Shown here: positions 8,531 through 16,970 of the stretch, in pieces
Layout of the letters: each line of letters opens with the position of its first letter
Position numbering within the stretch: the stretch's first letter is position 1
Assembly: GCF_030816195.1 (NCBI RefSeq)
Contig: NZ_JAUSXS010000001.1
Location: forward strand, 4,053,501-4,117,500
DNA length: 64,000 bases
Reading direction: 5' to 3'
From: Pseudomonas sp. W4I3
GTDB lineage: Bacteria; Pseudomonadota; Gammaproteobacteria; Pseudomonadales; Pseudomonadaceae
Made by a program: the position numbers and the translations under genes
Notes under the pieces: model-generated
Told to the model about the DNA's origin: nothing
What the model saw: the letters and a program-made list of their open reading frames with translations, nothing else
The model's database searches: none

Positions 8531-10380
8531 ACATGATCTTTCTGACTTTCGTATTTCCCCTGATCGGTTTCCTGCTGCTGTCGTTCTCTCGTGGACGCTG
8601 GTCGGAAAACCTCTCGGCCCTGATCGGCGTGGGCTCCATTGGCCTGTCGGCCATCGTCGCCGCCTACGTCATCTGGCAATTCAACGTGGCGCCGCCGGAA
8701 GGCGGTCACTACACCCTGGTGCTGTGGCAGTGGATGTCGGTGGAAGGCTTCAAGCCCAACTTCGCCCTCTACGTCGATGGCCTGTCGATCACCATGCTCG
8801 GCGTGGTGGTGGGTGTAGGCTTTCTGATCCACCTGTTCGCCTCCTGGTACATGCGCGGTGAAGCCGGTTACTCGCGCTTTTTCTCGTACACCAACCTGTT
8901 TATCGCCAGCATGCTGTTCCTGGTGCTCGGCGATAACCTGTTGTTCCTGTACTTCGGCTGGGAAGGCGTGGGCCTGTGCTCGTACCTGTTGATCGGTTTC
9001 TACTACAGCAACCGCAACAACGGTAACGCGGCACTCAAGGCGTTCATCGTTACCCGTATCGGCGACGTGTTCATGGCCATCGGCCTGTTCATCCTGTTCC
9101 AACAGGTGGGCACGCTGAACATCCAGGAACTGTTGGTGCTGGCACCGCAGAAATTCCAGGTCGGCGACTTCTGGATCACCCTGGCGACCCTGATGCTGCT
9201 GGGCGGCGCCGTGGGTAAATCCGCGCAACTGCCGCTGCAAACCTGGCTGGCGGATGCAATGGCCGGCCCTACTCCGGTGTCGGCACTGATCCACGCCGCG
9301 ACCATGGTGACCGCCGGCGTCTACCTGATCGCGCGTACCCACGGCCTGTTCACCCTGGCGCCGGACATCCTGCACCTGGTAGGCATCGTCGGTGGCGTGA
9401 CCCTGGTACTGGCCGGCTTCGCCGCGCTGGTGCAGACCGACATCAAGCGTATCCTCGCCTACTCGACCATGAGCCAGATCGGCTACATGTTCCTGGCCCT
9501 GGGCGTTGGCGCCTGGGACGCGGCGATCTTCCACCTGATGACCCACGCCTTCTTCAAGGCCCTGCTGTTCCTCGCCTCCGGTGCAGTGATCGTTGCCTGC
9601 CACCACGAGCAGAACATCTTCAAGATGGGTGGCCTGTGGAAGAAACTGCCGTTGGCCTACGCCAGCTTCATCGTCGGTGGTGCCGCGCTCGCCGCGCTGC
9701 CGCTGGTGACCGCCGGTTTCTACTCCAAGGACGAAATCCTCTGGGAAGCCTTTGCCAGCGGTAACCAGAACCTGCTGTACGCAGGCCTGGTGGGTGCGTT
9801 CATGACCTCGCTGTACACCTTCCGCCTGATCTTCATCACCTTCCACGGTGAAGCCAAGACCGAAGCGCACGCCGGCCACGGTATCTCGCACTGGTTGCCA
9901 CTGTCGGTGCTGATCATCCTGTCGACCTTCATCGGCGCCCTGATCACTCCGCCACTGGCCGGTGTACTGCCGGAGAGCGTCGGCCATGCCGGCGGCGACG
10001 CCAAACACAGCCTGGAAATCGCCTCGGGTGCCATCGCCATTGCCGGTATTCTGCTGGCGGCCCTGTTGTTCCTCGGCAAGCGTCGCTTCGTGACCGCCGT
10101 GGCCAACAGCGGTATTGGCCGCTTCCTGTCGGCCTGGTGGTTCGCCGCCTGGGGCTTCGACTGGATCTACGACAAACTGTTCGTCAAGCCTTACCTTGCG
10201 ATCAGCCATGTACTGCGCAAAGACCCGCTGGACCAGACCATCGGTTTGATCCCACGTGCAGCCAAGGGCGGTCACACCGCACTGAGCCGTAGCGAGACAG
10301 GGCAATTGCGTTGGTATGCAGCTTCCATGGCGGCCGGTGCCGTGCTGGTGATCGGCGCCATCGTAGTGGTAGCGGTCTGA
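8527..10380 (+). CDS. nuoL: NADH-quinone oxidoreductase subunit L
   Basis: Distal antiporter-like proton-pumping subunit of complex I (ND5), 617 residues, which ends in the long lateral helix that spans the membrane arm. The proton_antipo core motifs are visible: the TM5 glutamate in FGWEGVGLCSYLL, and QTWLADAMAGPTPVSALIHAATMV. It is a paralogue of NuoM and NuoN and of the MrpA and MrpD subunits encoded at 49-54 kb in this window. Confidence 0.97.
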   Translation: MNMIFLTFVFPLIGFLLLSFSRGRWSENLSALIGVGSIGLSAIVAAYVIWQFNVAPPEGGHYTLVLWQWMSVEGFKPNFALYVDGLSITMLGVVVGVGFLIHLFASWYMRGEAGYSRFFSYTNLFIASMLFLVLGDNLLFLYFGWEGVGLCSYLLIGFYYSNRNNGNAALKAFIVTRIGDVFMAIGLFILFQQVGTLNIQELLVLAPQKFQVGDFWITLATLMLLGGAVGKSAQLPLQTWLADAMAGPTPVSALIHAATMVTAGVYLIARTHGLFTLAPDILHLVGIVGGVTLVLAGFAALVQTDIKRILAYSTMSQIGYMFLALGVGAWDAAIFHLMTHAFFKALLFLASGAVIVACHHEQNIFKMGGLWKKLPLAYASFIVGGAALAALPLVTAGFYSKDEILWEAFASGNQNLLYAGLVGAFMTSLYTFRLIFITFHGEAKTEAHAGHGISHWLPLSVLIILSTFIGALITPPLAGVLPESVGHAGGDAKHSLEIASGAIAIAGILLAALLFLGKRRFVTAVANSGIGRFLSAWWFAAWGFDWIYDKLFVKPYLAISHVLRKDPLDQTIGLIPRAAKGGHTALSRSETGQLRWYAASMAAGAVLVIGAIVVVAV

Positions 10381-10419
10381 TATGAACTTTGCGAACTTGC
10401 GAAAGGAAACGAGCCTGTC

Positions 10420-11952
10420 ATGATTCTGCCCTGGCTAATCCTGATCCCCTTTATCGGCGGCCTGCTCTGCTGGATGGGTGAACGCTTCGGCGCCACCCTC
10501 CCCCGCTGGATTGCGTTGCTGACCATGTCCCTGGAACTCGCGCTCGGCCTCTGGCTGTGGGCCCATGGCGACTATTCATTCGCGCCGGCTCCGGGTGTCG
10601 ATCCAACCTTCGCGCTTGAATTCAAGCACGTGTGGATCCAGCGCTTCGGCATTAACGTGCACCTGGCCCTCGACGGCCTGTCGCTGTTGATGATCCTGCT
10701 GACCGGCCTGCTGGGTATCCTCTCGGTACTCTGCTCCTGGAAAGAGATCCAGCGTCACGTGGGCTTCTTCCACCTGAACCTGATGTGGATCCTGGGCGGT
10801 GTGGTCGGCGTGTTCCTTGCGCTGGACCTGTTCATGTTCTTCTTCTTCTGGGAAATGATGCTGGTGCCGATGTACTTCCTCATCGCGCTCTGGGGTCACA
10901 GTTCTTCGGACGGCAAGAAAACCCGGATCTACGCGGCGACCAAGTTCTTCATCTTCACCCAGGCTTCCGGCCTGATCATGTTGGTGGCGATCCTGGGCCT
11001 GGTACTGGTCAACTTCAACTACACCGGCGTGATTACCTTCAACTACGCCGACCTGTTGAAAACCAAGATGTCCCTGACCACCGAGTACATCCTGATGCTG
11101 GGCTTCTTCATCGCCTTCGCGGTGAAGCTGCCGGTGGTGCCGTTCCACTCCTGGTTGCCGGATGCCCACGCCCAGGCGCCAACCGCCGGTTCCGTGGACC
11201 TGGCCGGTATCCTGCTGAAAACCGCTGCCTACGGCCTGCTGCGTTTCGCCCTGCCGCTGTTCCCGAATGCCTCGGCCGAGTTCGCGCCGATTGCGATGAC
11301 CCTGGGTCTGATCGGGATCTTCTACGGTGCGTTCCTGGCGTTCGCACAAACCGACATCAAGCGTCTGATCGCCTTCTCGTCCGTTTCCCACATGGGTTTC
11401 GTACTGATCGGCATCTACTCCGGCAGCCAGTTGGCGCTGCAGGGCGCGGTGATCCAGATGTTGGCCCACGGTGTCTCGGCCGCTGCCCTGTTTATCCTGA
11501 GTGGCCAGCTGTATGAGCGCCTGCACACCCGTGACATGCGTGAAATGGGTGGCGTGTGGTCGCGCATCGCTTACCTGCCGGCAATCAGCCTGTTCTTCGC
11601 CGCTGCCTCCCTGGGCTTGCCGGGTACCGGTAACTTCATCGGCGAGTTCCTGATCCTGATGGGTGCCTTCGTGCAGACGCCATGGATCAGCGCCATTGCC
11701 ACCTCCGGCCTGGTGTTCGGTTCGGTCTACTCGTTGATCATGATCCACCGCGCCTACTTCGGCCCGGCCAAGTCCGACACCGTCCTGCAAGGGATGGATG
11801 CGCGCGAACTGATCATGGTGCTCGGCCTGGCGGTACTGCTGATCTACATCGGCGTGTACCCGCAGCCGTTCCTGGACACTTCCGCCGCCACGATGCATGG
11901 CGTGCAGCAGTGGTTCGGCACCGCCTTCTCTCAACTCGCTTCGGCCCGGTAA
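10420..11952 (+). CDS. nuoM: NADH-quinone oxidoreductase subunit M
   Basis: Antiporter-like proton-pumping membrane subunit (ND4), 510 residues. The key glutamate lies in FFFWEMMLVPMYFLI, and the lysine-bearing helix in KLPVVPFHSWLPDAHAQAPTAGSV. The 39-base gap after nuoL holds a GAAAGGA ribosome site. nuoN follows after seven bases. Confidence 0.97.
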   Translation: MILPWLILIPFIGGLLCWMGERFGATLPRWIALLTMSLELALGLWLWAHGDYSFAPAPGVDPTFALEFKHVWIQRFGINVHLALDGLSLLMILLTGLLGILSVLCSWKEIQRHVGFFHLNLMWILGGVVGVFLALDLFMFFFFWEMMLVPMYFLIALWGHSSSDGKKTRIYAATKFFIFTQASGLIMLVAILGLVLVNFNYTGVITFNYADLLKTKMSLTTEYILMLGFFIAFAVKLPVVPFHSWLPDAHAQAPTAGSVDLAGILLKTAAYGLLRFALPLFPNASAEFAPIAMTLGLIGIFYGAFLAFAQTDIKRLIAFSSVSHMGFVLIGIYSGSQLALQGAVIQMLAHGVSAAALFILSGQLYERLHTRDMREMGGVWSRIAYLPAISLFFAAASLGLPGTGNFIGEFLILMGAFVQTPWISAIATSGLVFGSVYSLIMIHRAYFGPAKSDTVLQGMDARELIMVLGLAVLLIYIGVYPQPFLDTSAATMHGVQQWFGTAFSQLASAR

Positions 11953-11959
11953 GAGCGCT

Positions 11960-13423
11960 ATGGAATTCACGATCCAACACTTTATCGCGCTTGCGCCGCT
12001 GCTGATCACCAGCCTCACCATCGTGGTGGTGATGCTGGCGATCGCCTGGCGCCGCAATCACTCGCAAACGTTCCTGCTGTCCTGTGCCGGCTTGAACCTG
12101 GCCCTGCTGTCGATCATCCCGGCCCTCAAGGTCGCGCCACTGGCGGTTACGCCGTTGATGATGGTCGATGACTTCGCGCTGCTGTACATCGCGCTGATCC
12201 TGGTCGCGACCCTGGCTTGCGTCACCCTCGCCCACGCCTACCTCGGCGAAGGCGGCACCGGCTATCCGGGCAACAAGGAAGAGCTGTACCTGCTGATTCT
12301 GCTGGCTGCGGCTGGTGGTATCGTGCTGGTCAGCGCACAGCACCTGGCGGGCCTGTTCATCGGCCTGGAACTGTTGTCGATCCCGACCTACGGCCTGGTG
12401 GCCTATGCCTTCTTCAACAAGCGGTCCCTGGAAGCCGGCATCAAGTACATGGTGCTGTCGGCCGCCGGTTCCGCGTTCCTGCTGTTCGGTATGGCCCTGC
12501 TCTACGCCGAAGCCGGCAGCCTGAGCTTCACCGGTATCGGCCACGCCCTGGCCGCCACCAATAGCCCTGCGCCAATCGCCCAATTGGGCCTGGCAATGAT
12601 GCTGATCGGCCTGGCGTTCAAGCTTTCCCTGGTGCCTTTCCACCTGTGGACCCCGGACGTGTACGAAGGCGCCCCGGCGCCGGTGGCCGCGTTCCTGGCC
12701 ACGGCATCGAAAGTGGCGGTGTTCGCGGTGATGGTGCGGTTGTTCCAGATCTCGCCTGCCGCCAATACCGGTGTGCTGAGCAACGTGCTGACTGTGATCG
12801 CCATTGCGTCGATCCTGTTCGGCAACCTGCTGGCCCTGACCCAGAACAACCTCAAGCGTCTGCTGGGTTACTCGTCCATCGCTCACTTCGGCTACCTGCT
12901 GATCGCCCTGGTGGCGAGCAAAGGCCTGGCCGTTGAAGCCATCGGCGTGTACCTGGTCACCTACGTGATCACCAGCCTCGGCGCGTTCGGGGTGATCACC
13001 CTGATGTCCTCGCCGTACAAAGGCCGTGACGCCGACGCCCTGTACGAATACCGCGGCCTGTTCTGGCGCCGTCCGTACCTGACCGCCGTACTCACCGTGA
13101 TGATGCTGTCCCTGGCCGGTATCCCGCTGACGGCCGGCTTTATCGGCAAGTTCTACATCGTCGCCACCGGCGTCGAAGCTCACCAATGGTGGCTGGTCGC
13201 GTCGCTGGTACTGGGCAGCGCCATCGGCGTGTTCTACTACCTGCGCGTGATGGTCACCCTGTACCTGATCGAGCCAAACCTGCGCCGTGTGGATGCCGAG
13301 TTGCATTGGGAACAGAAGGCAGGCGGCGTAATGCTGCTGGCCATCGCCCTGCTCGCGTTCTTCCTGGGCGTGTACCCACAACCGTTGCTGACGCTGGTGC
13401 AGCACGCGGTGCTGGGGGTTTGA
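11960..13423 (+). CDS. nuoN: NADH-quinone oxidoreductase subunit N
   Basis: Antiporter-like proton-pumping membrane subunit (ND2), 487 residues, last gene of the operon. Family motifs include FIGLELLSIPTYGLVA and LSLVPFHLWTPDVYEGAP. An upstream in-frame start at 11897 would overlap nuoM by 56 bases; ATG 11960, just after the nuoM stop, is the sensible start and gives the MEFTIQHF beginning seen in pseudomonads. A strong terminator lies 24 bases downstream. Confidence 0.96.
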   Translation: MEFTIQHFIALAPLLITSLTIVVVMLAIAWRRNHSQTFLLSCAGLNLALLSIIPALKVAPLAVTPLMMVDDFALLYIALILVATLACVTLAHAYLGEGGTGYPGNKEELYLLILLAAAGGIVLVSAQHLAGLFIGLELLSIPTYGLVAYAFFNKRSLEAGIKYMVLSAAGSAFLLFGMALLYAEAGSLSFTGIGHALAATNSPAPIAQLGLAMMLIGLAFKLSLVPFHLWTPDVYEGAPAPVAAFLATASKVAVFAVMVRLFQISPAANTGVLSNVLTVIAIASILFGNLLALTQNNLKRLLGYSSIAHFGYLLIALVASKGLAVEAIGVYLVTYVITSLGAFGVITLMSSPYKGRDADALYEYRGLFWRRPYLTAVLTVMMLSLAGIPLTAGFIGKFYIVATGVEAHQWWLVASLVLGSAIGVFYYLRVMVTLYLIEPNLRRVDAELHWEQKAGGVMLLAIALLAFFLGVYPQPLLTLVQHAVLGV

Positions 13424-13446
13424 TCGCTTAAGTTGATGCAGTAAAC

Positions 13447-13474
13447 AAAACGGCGCCTTCGGGCGCCGTTTTGC
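13447..13474 (+). terminator. Rho-independent terminator of the nuo operon
   Basis: Perfect 11-base stem AAAACGGCGCC (13447-13457) with GGCGCCGTTTT (13462-13472) closing a TTCG tetraloop, followed by further T-containing sequence. The UUCG loop and GC-rich stem make this a textbook intrinsic terminator, 24 bases after nuoN. Confidence 0.93.
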
Positions 13475-13660
13475 GTTTCCAAGGCTTGGTTCTTGCCCTT
13501 CCCTGCTCGCTGACTTTTCCTCCTTGGCCTGCCGCTTCGTCTGGCATCTACCCGCCGGAAGCGGCCTTAAGGTGGTTGCGTTTTAAGAAAGTTCCCACAG
13601 CAAGGTCACTTGACCCGTTGCGGGTGGGCCACCAAACTATACGCAGGCTACGTACAGAAC

Positions 13661-14011
13661 ATGGATGCTCTATTTATCGAACTGCCGGCATTCGAACGGC
13701 ATCGCAGGGACTATCTGAGTGACGAGCTTTTCCAGGGTTTTCAACAAGAACTGATGAAAAACCCGGAAGCGGGAGATGTGATCGAAGGAACGGGAGGGTT
13801 ACGCAAGGTTCGCTTCGTCGATGAGCGACGAAACAAAGGCAAGCGCGGTGGCCTGCGGGTCATTTACTACTGGTGGTCAGGCGACACGCAATTCTGGTTA
13901 TTCACCTTGTATGGCAAACACGAACAGAGCGACCTGACACCCCAACACAAGAAAGCCCTTAAACACATGCTGGACAGGGAAATCAAAGCGAGAGCACATA
14001 ATGAAACGTGA
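13661..14011 (+). CDS. HigB/RelE-like toxin of a type II toxin-antitoxin pair
   Basis: A 116-residue protein resembling HigB-type (RelE superfamily) mRNA interferases. Seen: an N-terminal FIELPAFERHRRDYLSDE region, a GTGGLRKVRF strand with KGKRGGLRVIYYWW, and a C-terminal KALKHMLDREIKAR basic helix; the order of strands and basic residues fits the fold that binds the ribosomal A site. The ATG at 13661 is preferred over an upstream in-frame ATG at 13610 because the homology begins here. It overlaps the following HTH gene by 11 bases, with toxin first as in higBA and unlike relBE. Function is inferred from family and context. Confidence 0.82.
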   Translation: MDALFIELPAFERHRRDYLSDELFQGFQQELMKNPEAGDVIEGTGGLRKVRFVDERRNKGKRGGLRVIYYWWSGDTQFWLFTLYGKHEQSDLTPQHKKALKHMLDREIKARAHNET

Positions 14012-14315
14012 AATCTTTTCCGAACTGGTCGAGGGCTTCGACGCCCTGGCGGACGAACGTCAGGGCAAGATCACCCTGCGCACCCACAAGGTCCACCTCA
14101 ACAAACTGGCGCCACTGACTGCCGACGAAGTGATTGCAGTACGTCAGCAACTCAATCTTTCGAGGTCGGTATTTGCCATGTATCTGCGTACCAACACCCG
14201 CACCCTGGAGAATTGGGAGCAAGGACGAGCAAAACCCAACGCCCAGGCCGTCACCCTGATCCGCTTGGTGGCGCGCTTTCCGGAAACCGTGGCGCAACTC
14301 GCTGCATTAAGCTGA
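14001..14315 (+). CDS. XRE-family HTH antitoxin partner
   Basis: 104 residues. The C-terminal half is a helix-turn-helix of the XRE/HigA type: LTADEVIAVRQQLNLSRSVFAMYLRTNTRTLENWEQGRAKPN. In this family the antitoxin binds and neutralises the upstream toxin and represses their shared promoter. Reading frame overlaps the toxin gene by 11 bases, which supports cotranslation. It ends 18 bases before a hairpin shared with the convergent outer membrane protein gene. Confidence 0.82.
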   Translation: MKREIFSELVEGFDALADERQGKITLRTHKVHLNKLAPLTADEVIAVRQQLNLSRSVFAMYLRTNTRTLENWEQGRAKPNAQAVTLIRLVARFPETVAQLAALS

Positions 14316-14333
14316 GAGATGCCCGATAGGAAA

Positions 14334-14354
14334 TGTGGGGGTTGGCCCCCCACA
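14334..14354. terminator. Convergent terminator hairpin
   Basis: TGTGGGGG (14334-14341) pairs with CCCCCACA (14347-14354) around a five-base loop. It lies between the ends of the antitoxin gene (+) and the outer membrane protein gene (-). No long T run is visible on either side, so efficiency is uncertain. Confidence 0.6.
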
Positions 14355-14368
14355 TCCTGGGCAGTGCC

Positions 14369-15121
14369 TTAGAACGCGATACCGACCTTGAAGCCGTATT
14401 CATCACGCTTGAGCTTGGTGTTTTCAGCGACATAAGAGTCGTCATCAAGCTTGTATTCGGTGCGAGTGTAGTAAAGGCCCGCCATCACCGGCATGTTGCC
14501 CTTCTGGTTCATCAGCAGGCTCACTTCGGCGTACGGGTTGGTGCGGTCCTTGAGATCCACGCTGTCGCTGCCGATGCCGTCTACCTTGAGCTTGGCGCGG
14601 CCATCGATGGTGTGACGGGCACCGGCTTCAACGCGCAGGGTCATGTCATCGAACTGGTGGTTATAACCCAGGGCCGCCTTGGCGAACGGCGACTTGTTGG
14701 TGAGCTTCATGTCATAGCCATTGGTGTCCGGCTCGTAACGGGTCCAGGTGTAGCCACCGCCGACGATCACGTCGACGAAGTTGCGCGCATCCAGCGCGGC
14801 GCGCCAGCCGAGGTCGAGATCGGCCTGGCCTTCCTTGAGCTTGTTATCGCTTTTCTCGCCGTACTTGGCTTCGATACCGGCCTGGTAGATGAAGCCCGAT
14901 TCGGCGGTGAGCTTGTTGCCGAAGTTGTAGAACAGCCCCGCCTCGGGCATGTGGTCCTTGTCGCTTTCGCTACCGCCTTCGAGTTTGAAGTCGTTATAGC
15001 TGCCCAGGATACCGAAGGTGGAAATAGGGTCGGTGGACGGTGCAGCGAACACCACGGTTGGCGCCGCTACCAGGGCCAACAACGAAGTGCTCTTGAGGAA
15101 TTTTCCGAATAGTTTGGACAT
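14369..15121 (-). CDS. Outer membrane beta-barrel protein, function unknown
   Basis: 250 residues with a clear Sec signal peptide: basic start, hydrophobic core LLALVAAPTVV and cleavage near VFA|APS at residue 26. The mature part shows alternating hydrophobic strands (for example FVDVIVGGGYTWTRYE and PYAEVSLLMNQ) and ends in a terminal phenylalanine (FKVGIAF), the recognition signature of the BAM machinery. Size suggests an 8- to 10-strand barrel. No specific pathway could be assigned. The upstream region holds two GTTCGAAC palindromes. Confidence 0.8.
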   Translation of the reverse strand: MSKLFGKFLKSTSLLALVAAPTVVFAAPSTDPISTFGILGSYNDFKLEGGSESDKDHMPEAGLFYNFGNKLTAESGFIYQAGIEAKYGEKSDNKLKEGQADLDLGWRAALDARNFVDVIVGGGYTWTRYEPDTNGYDMKLTNKSPFAKAALGYNHQFDDMTLRVEAGARHTIDGRAKLKVDGIGSDSVDLKDRTNPYAEVSLLMNQKGNMPVMAGLYYTRTEYKLDDDSYVAENTKLKRDEYGFKVGIAF

Positions 15122-15167
15122 CGTTTTACATCTCCATTTTTTGAGTGGGCAAAGTATTCAGGAACCG

Positions 15168-15200
15168 GTTCGAACCTTGGCGTTTGCAAAAAGTTCGAAC
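15168..15200 (-). promoter_or_regulatory. Two GTTCGAAC palindromes upstream of the barrel protein gene
   Basis: The 8-base palindrome GTTCGAAC occurs at 15168-15175 (inside the longer GGTTCGAACC) and at 15193-15200, 25 bases apart, about 47 and 72 bases before the ATG of the outer membrane protein gene on the minus strand. Paired palindromes at this distance look like a two-site operator, but no regulator is identified and the promoter elements themselves are not clear. Confidence 0.35.
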
Positions 15201-15247
15201 GGATTTGCACCAAAACAGAGAAAAAACGGTTCAGCGAAGGCTCTAGG

Positions 15248-16081
15248 TCAATACTCTTGGCTTTGGGCCAGGACCAAGCCTTCAAGTGCCGCATGTAACT
15301 GCGGATGATCCGGTAGGCGAATGGCAAAGGTGTCGCGCAGCAACGCCAACATTTGGTCGGCGCTTTCGATCGCGCGCTTTTCGCTGGGCCGATCCAGATA
15401 ATGAGTCGCATAGTGGGCGTTGGCCAGGGTATGGCGCTTACCCGGGGCCAATAGCGCCGCTTTCAGTTGCCCCACGAACGGTGAGTGGGGGTTCGTAGAG
15501 ACGTACCAGTTGCCGACTTCATAATCGATGTCGGTTTGCAGCTGCAGATCGAACACGTACAAGCCGCGCCACGCCTGGGCGACCTGGGCCCAGAGCGTGT
15601 AGTGACCCTCCTTCAATGTCAGCCGGTAGGGTTCATGGGCGGTGGCTTGGGGCGCGTCGCTGTCCAGCCGCAATGGGCTGCTGGGCACCATGCCGCCAAA
15701 GCCGACATCGCTGATGTAACGCACGCTATCCAGGGTCACCAGGCTCAGGCGGTGGGTGCGCGCGGTGCGTGCATCCGGCGGGCCGCCCATGACCACCCAT
15801 CCGGTGATACCACGCGCGTCAAACCCCAGCTCCAGCAACAGCGCGAGGAACAGCTGGTTCAATTCGTAGCAATAACCTCCGCGCCCATCGAGCAATACTT
15901 TTTGCTCGACACTGGGCAGGTCGATCGGCACCGGCATCCGCAGCAGGGTCGACAGGCTTTCAAAGGCAAAGGTGCACACATGGCGCAGTTGCAGGTCGCG
16001 CAAGGTTTGCAGCGTGGGCGGCGGCGGCGCGTCGTAGCCAAGGCGTTGCAGGTACACGCGGCTATGGGTGAGCGAGGTCAT
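15248..16081 (-). CDS. Arylamine N-acetyltransferase
   Basis: Cytosolic enzyme that transfers an acetyl group from acetyl-CoA to arylamines, hydrazines or similar amines by a ping-pong mechanism. 277 residues, the normal bacterial NAT length. The Cys-His-Asp triad is intact: C71 in RGGYCYELN, H110 in ARTHRLSLV and D125 in YISDVGFGG. The N-terminal YLQRLGY and the FESLSTLL region also match the family. It appears monocistronic. Physiological substrate cannot be told. Confidence 0.93.
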   Translation of the reverse strand: MTSLTHSRVYLQRLGYDAPPPPTLQTLRDLQLRHVCTFAFESLSTLLRMPVPIDLPSVEQKVLLDGRGGYCYELNQLFLALLLELGFDARGITGWVVMGGPPDARTARTHRLSLVTLDSVRYISDVGFGGMVPSSPLRLDSDAPQATAHEPYRLTLKEGHYTLWAQVAQAWRGLYVFDLQLQTDIDYEVGNWYVSTNPHSPFVGQLKAALLAPGKRHTLANAHYATHYLDRPSEKRAIESADQMLALLRDTFAIRLPDHPQLHAALEGLVLAQSQEY

Positions 16082-16201
16082 GGCGCGCTCCTTCGGCGCA
16101 GTACGAAGGCAACACTATGCCGTGGACCGGCGCGAATTGTCATTTTGAATGAACCTTTGGCCGCGCCTGCCTATCCATCTATAACAAGACAGGGAGGCAA
16201 C

Positions 16202-16438
16202 ATGAGTACCGCTAAAATCTACACCATCCACTATCAGCTGCACGGTAAACCCAAGTCTTTTGTGGTGCGCGCCGATGTGATGAACAGTACCGAGGCCTGG
16301 CACTGGGCAGCCGTCGATGCCGACATTGCGCACGTCAGCCGCATTGGTCGCGTGGGGCACGAGCAGGTGAAAAAGACCACCCGGCCCTGGGCGGAAAAGT
16401 TCGGCATTACTGACGTCAGCTGGAACCCACCAAAATAA
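16202..16438 (+). CDS. Small conserved protein, DUF6555-like
   Basis: 78 residues beginning MSTAKIYTIHYQLHGKPKSF, with central EAWHWAAVDADI and a C-terminal RPWAEKFGITDVSW. This looks like a pseudomonad-restricted family that I recall as DUF6555; the name is from memory. No signal peptide or membrane segment. A strong ribosome site (GGGAGG) lies seven bases before the ATG, and a terminator follows directly. Function unknown. Confidence 0.75.
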   Translation: MSTAKIYTIHYQLHGKPKSFVVRADVMNSTEAWHWAAVDADIAHVSRIGRVGHEQVKKTTRPWAEKFGITDVSWNPPK

Positions 16439-16443
16439 ACACA

Positions 16444-16463
16444 GCCCCGCATCCGTGCGGGGC
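16444..16463 (+). terminator. Hairpin after the DUF6555-like gene
   Basis: GCCCCGC (16444-16450) pairs with GCGGGGC (16457-16463) around ATCCGT, starting five bases after the stop. T-run is poor, but the position also suits the end of the convergent small gene at 16469. Confidence 0.6.
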
Positions 16464-16468
16464 CTAGT

Positions 16469-16663
16469 TCATTTCTTCAAGTCGCCCAGCGGATCGTAAG
16501 GCGGCTTTTTTTCCGACTGCTTTTGCTTGTCCAGCGGTGCGATGGCCGGGCCGATGGGGTCGACCTGCGGGTCGGCCACGTCGGGCGAGTCGGGATCGAA
16601 CCCCAACTCTTCCTTGCCGCTGGCATGTTCATCGGAACGCGGGCCATTCGGGGAACTACTCAT
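16469..16663 (-). CDS. Small acidic hydrophilic protein, unknown
   Basis: 64 residues starting MSSSPNGPRSDEHASGKEEL, rich in D, E, P and K, with a proline-rich centre (DPQVDPIGPAIAP) and no membrane segment; likely intrinsically disordered. ATG 16663 is chosen because AGGAGGT lies five bases upstream, whereas an upstream GTG at 16669 would overlap that ribosome site. It lies 14 bases downstream of another small acidic protein gene on the same strand, so the two are probably one transcript. No function is assigned. Confidence 0.7.
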   Translation of the reverse strand: MSSSPNGPRSDEHASGKEELGFDPDSPDVADPQVDPIGPAIAPLDKQKQSEKKPPYDPLGDLKK

Positions 16664-16677
16664 AAACACCTCCTTGC

Positions 16678-16857
16678 TTACAGCGGACGGGCTTTGTCGT
16701 GGAGATTTTCCAGGTCTTGTTCGACCCGCTCCACGTCGTCGTTGTCCTGACGCTCCGCCGGATCGTTAGGGCGCAGTGCATCGTTATCGCGCTCCTCTTC
16801 ACCGGGGGTGCGATTGGGATCGGGCGTGCCAGGCGGCGGTTGCTTGTGTTCGGACAT
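16678..16857 (-). CDS. 59-residue acidic protein, unknown
   Basis: A very short gene encoding 59 residues that begins MSEHKQPPPGTPDPNRTPG and ends DLENLHDKARPL. It is highly charged, with the stretch EEERDNDALRPNDPAERQDND, and probably disordered with a short C-terminal helix. A ribosome site GAGGT sits seven bases before the ATG. The next gene on the strand, also small and acidic, starts 14 bases after its stop. Likely one of the many small stress-type proteins of pseudomonads, but this is a guess from composition only. Confidence 0.7.
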   Translation of the reverse strand: MSEHKQPPPGTPDPNRTPGEEERDNDALRPNDPAERQDNDDVERVEQDLENLHDKARPL

Positions 16858-16970
16858 GATCGTGACCTCATGGAGACTTCACGGATTTAGAGGAACCACC
16901 GGTGGCCATCGTTCAACTTGATTGCTTCAAGCATGAGAAGATGCCTCCCCGCTCCGGAGACCTGACCCGC

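Noticed and set aside
13471..13722. Possible 83-residue gene between the nuo terminator and the toxin gene
   Set aside because: It starts inside the terminator stem, has no ribosome site and overlaps the well-supported toxin gene in another frame.
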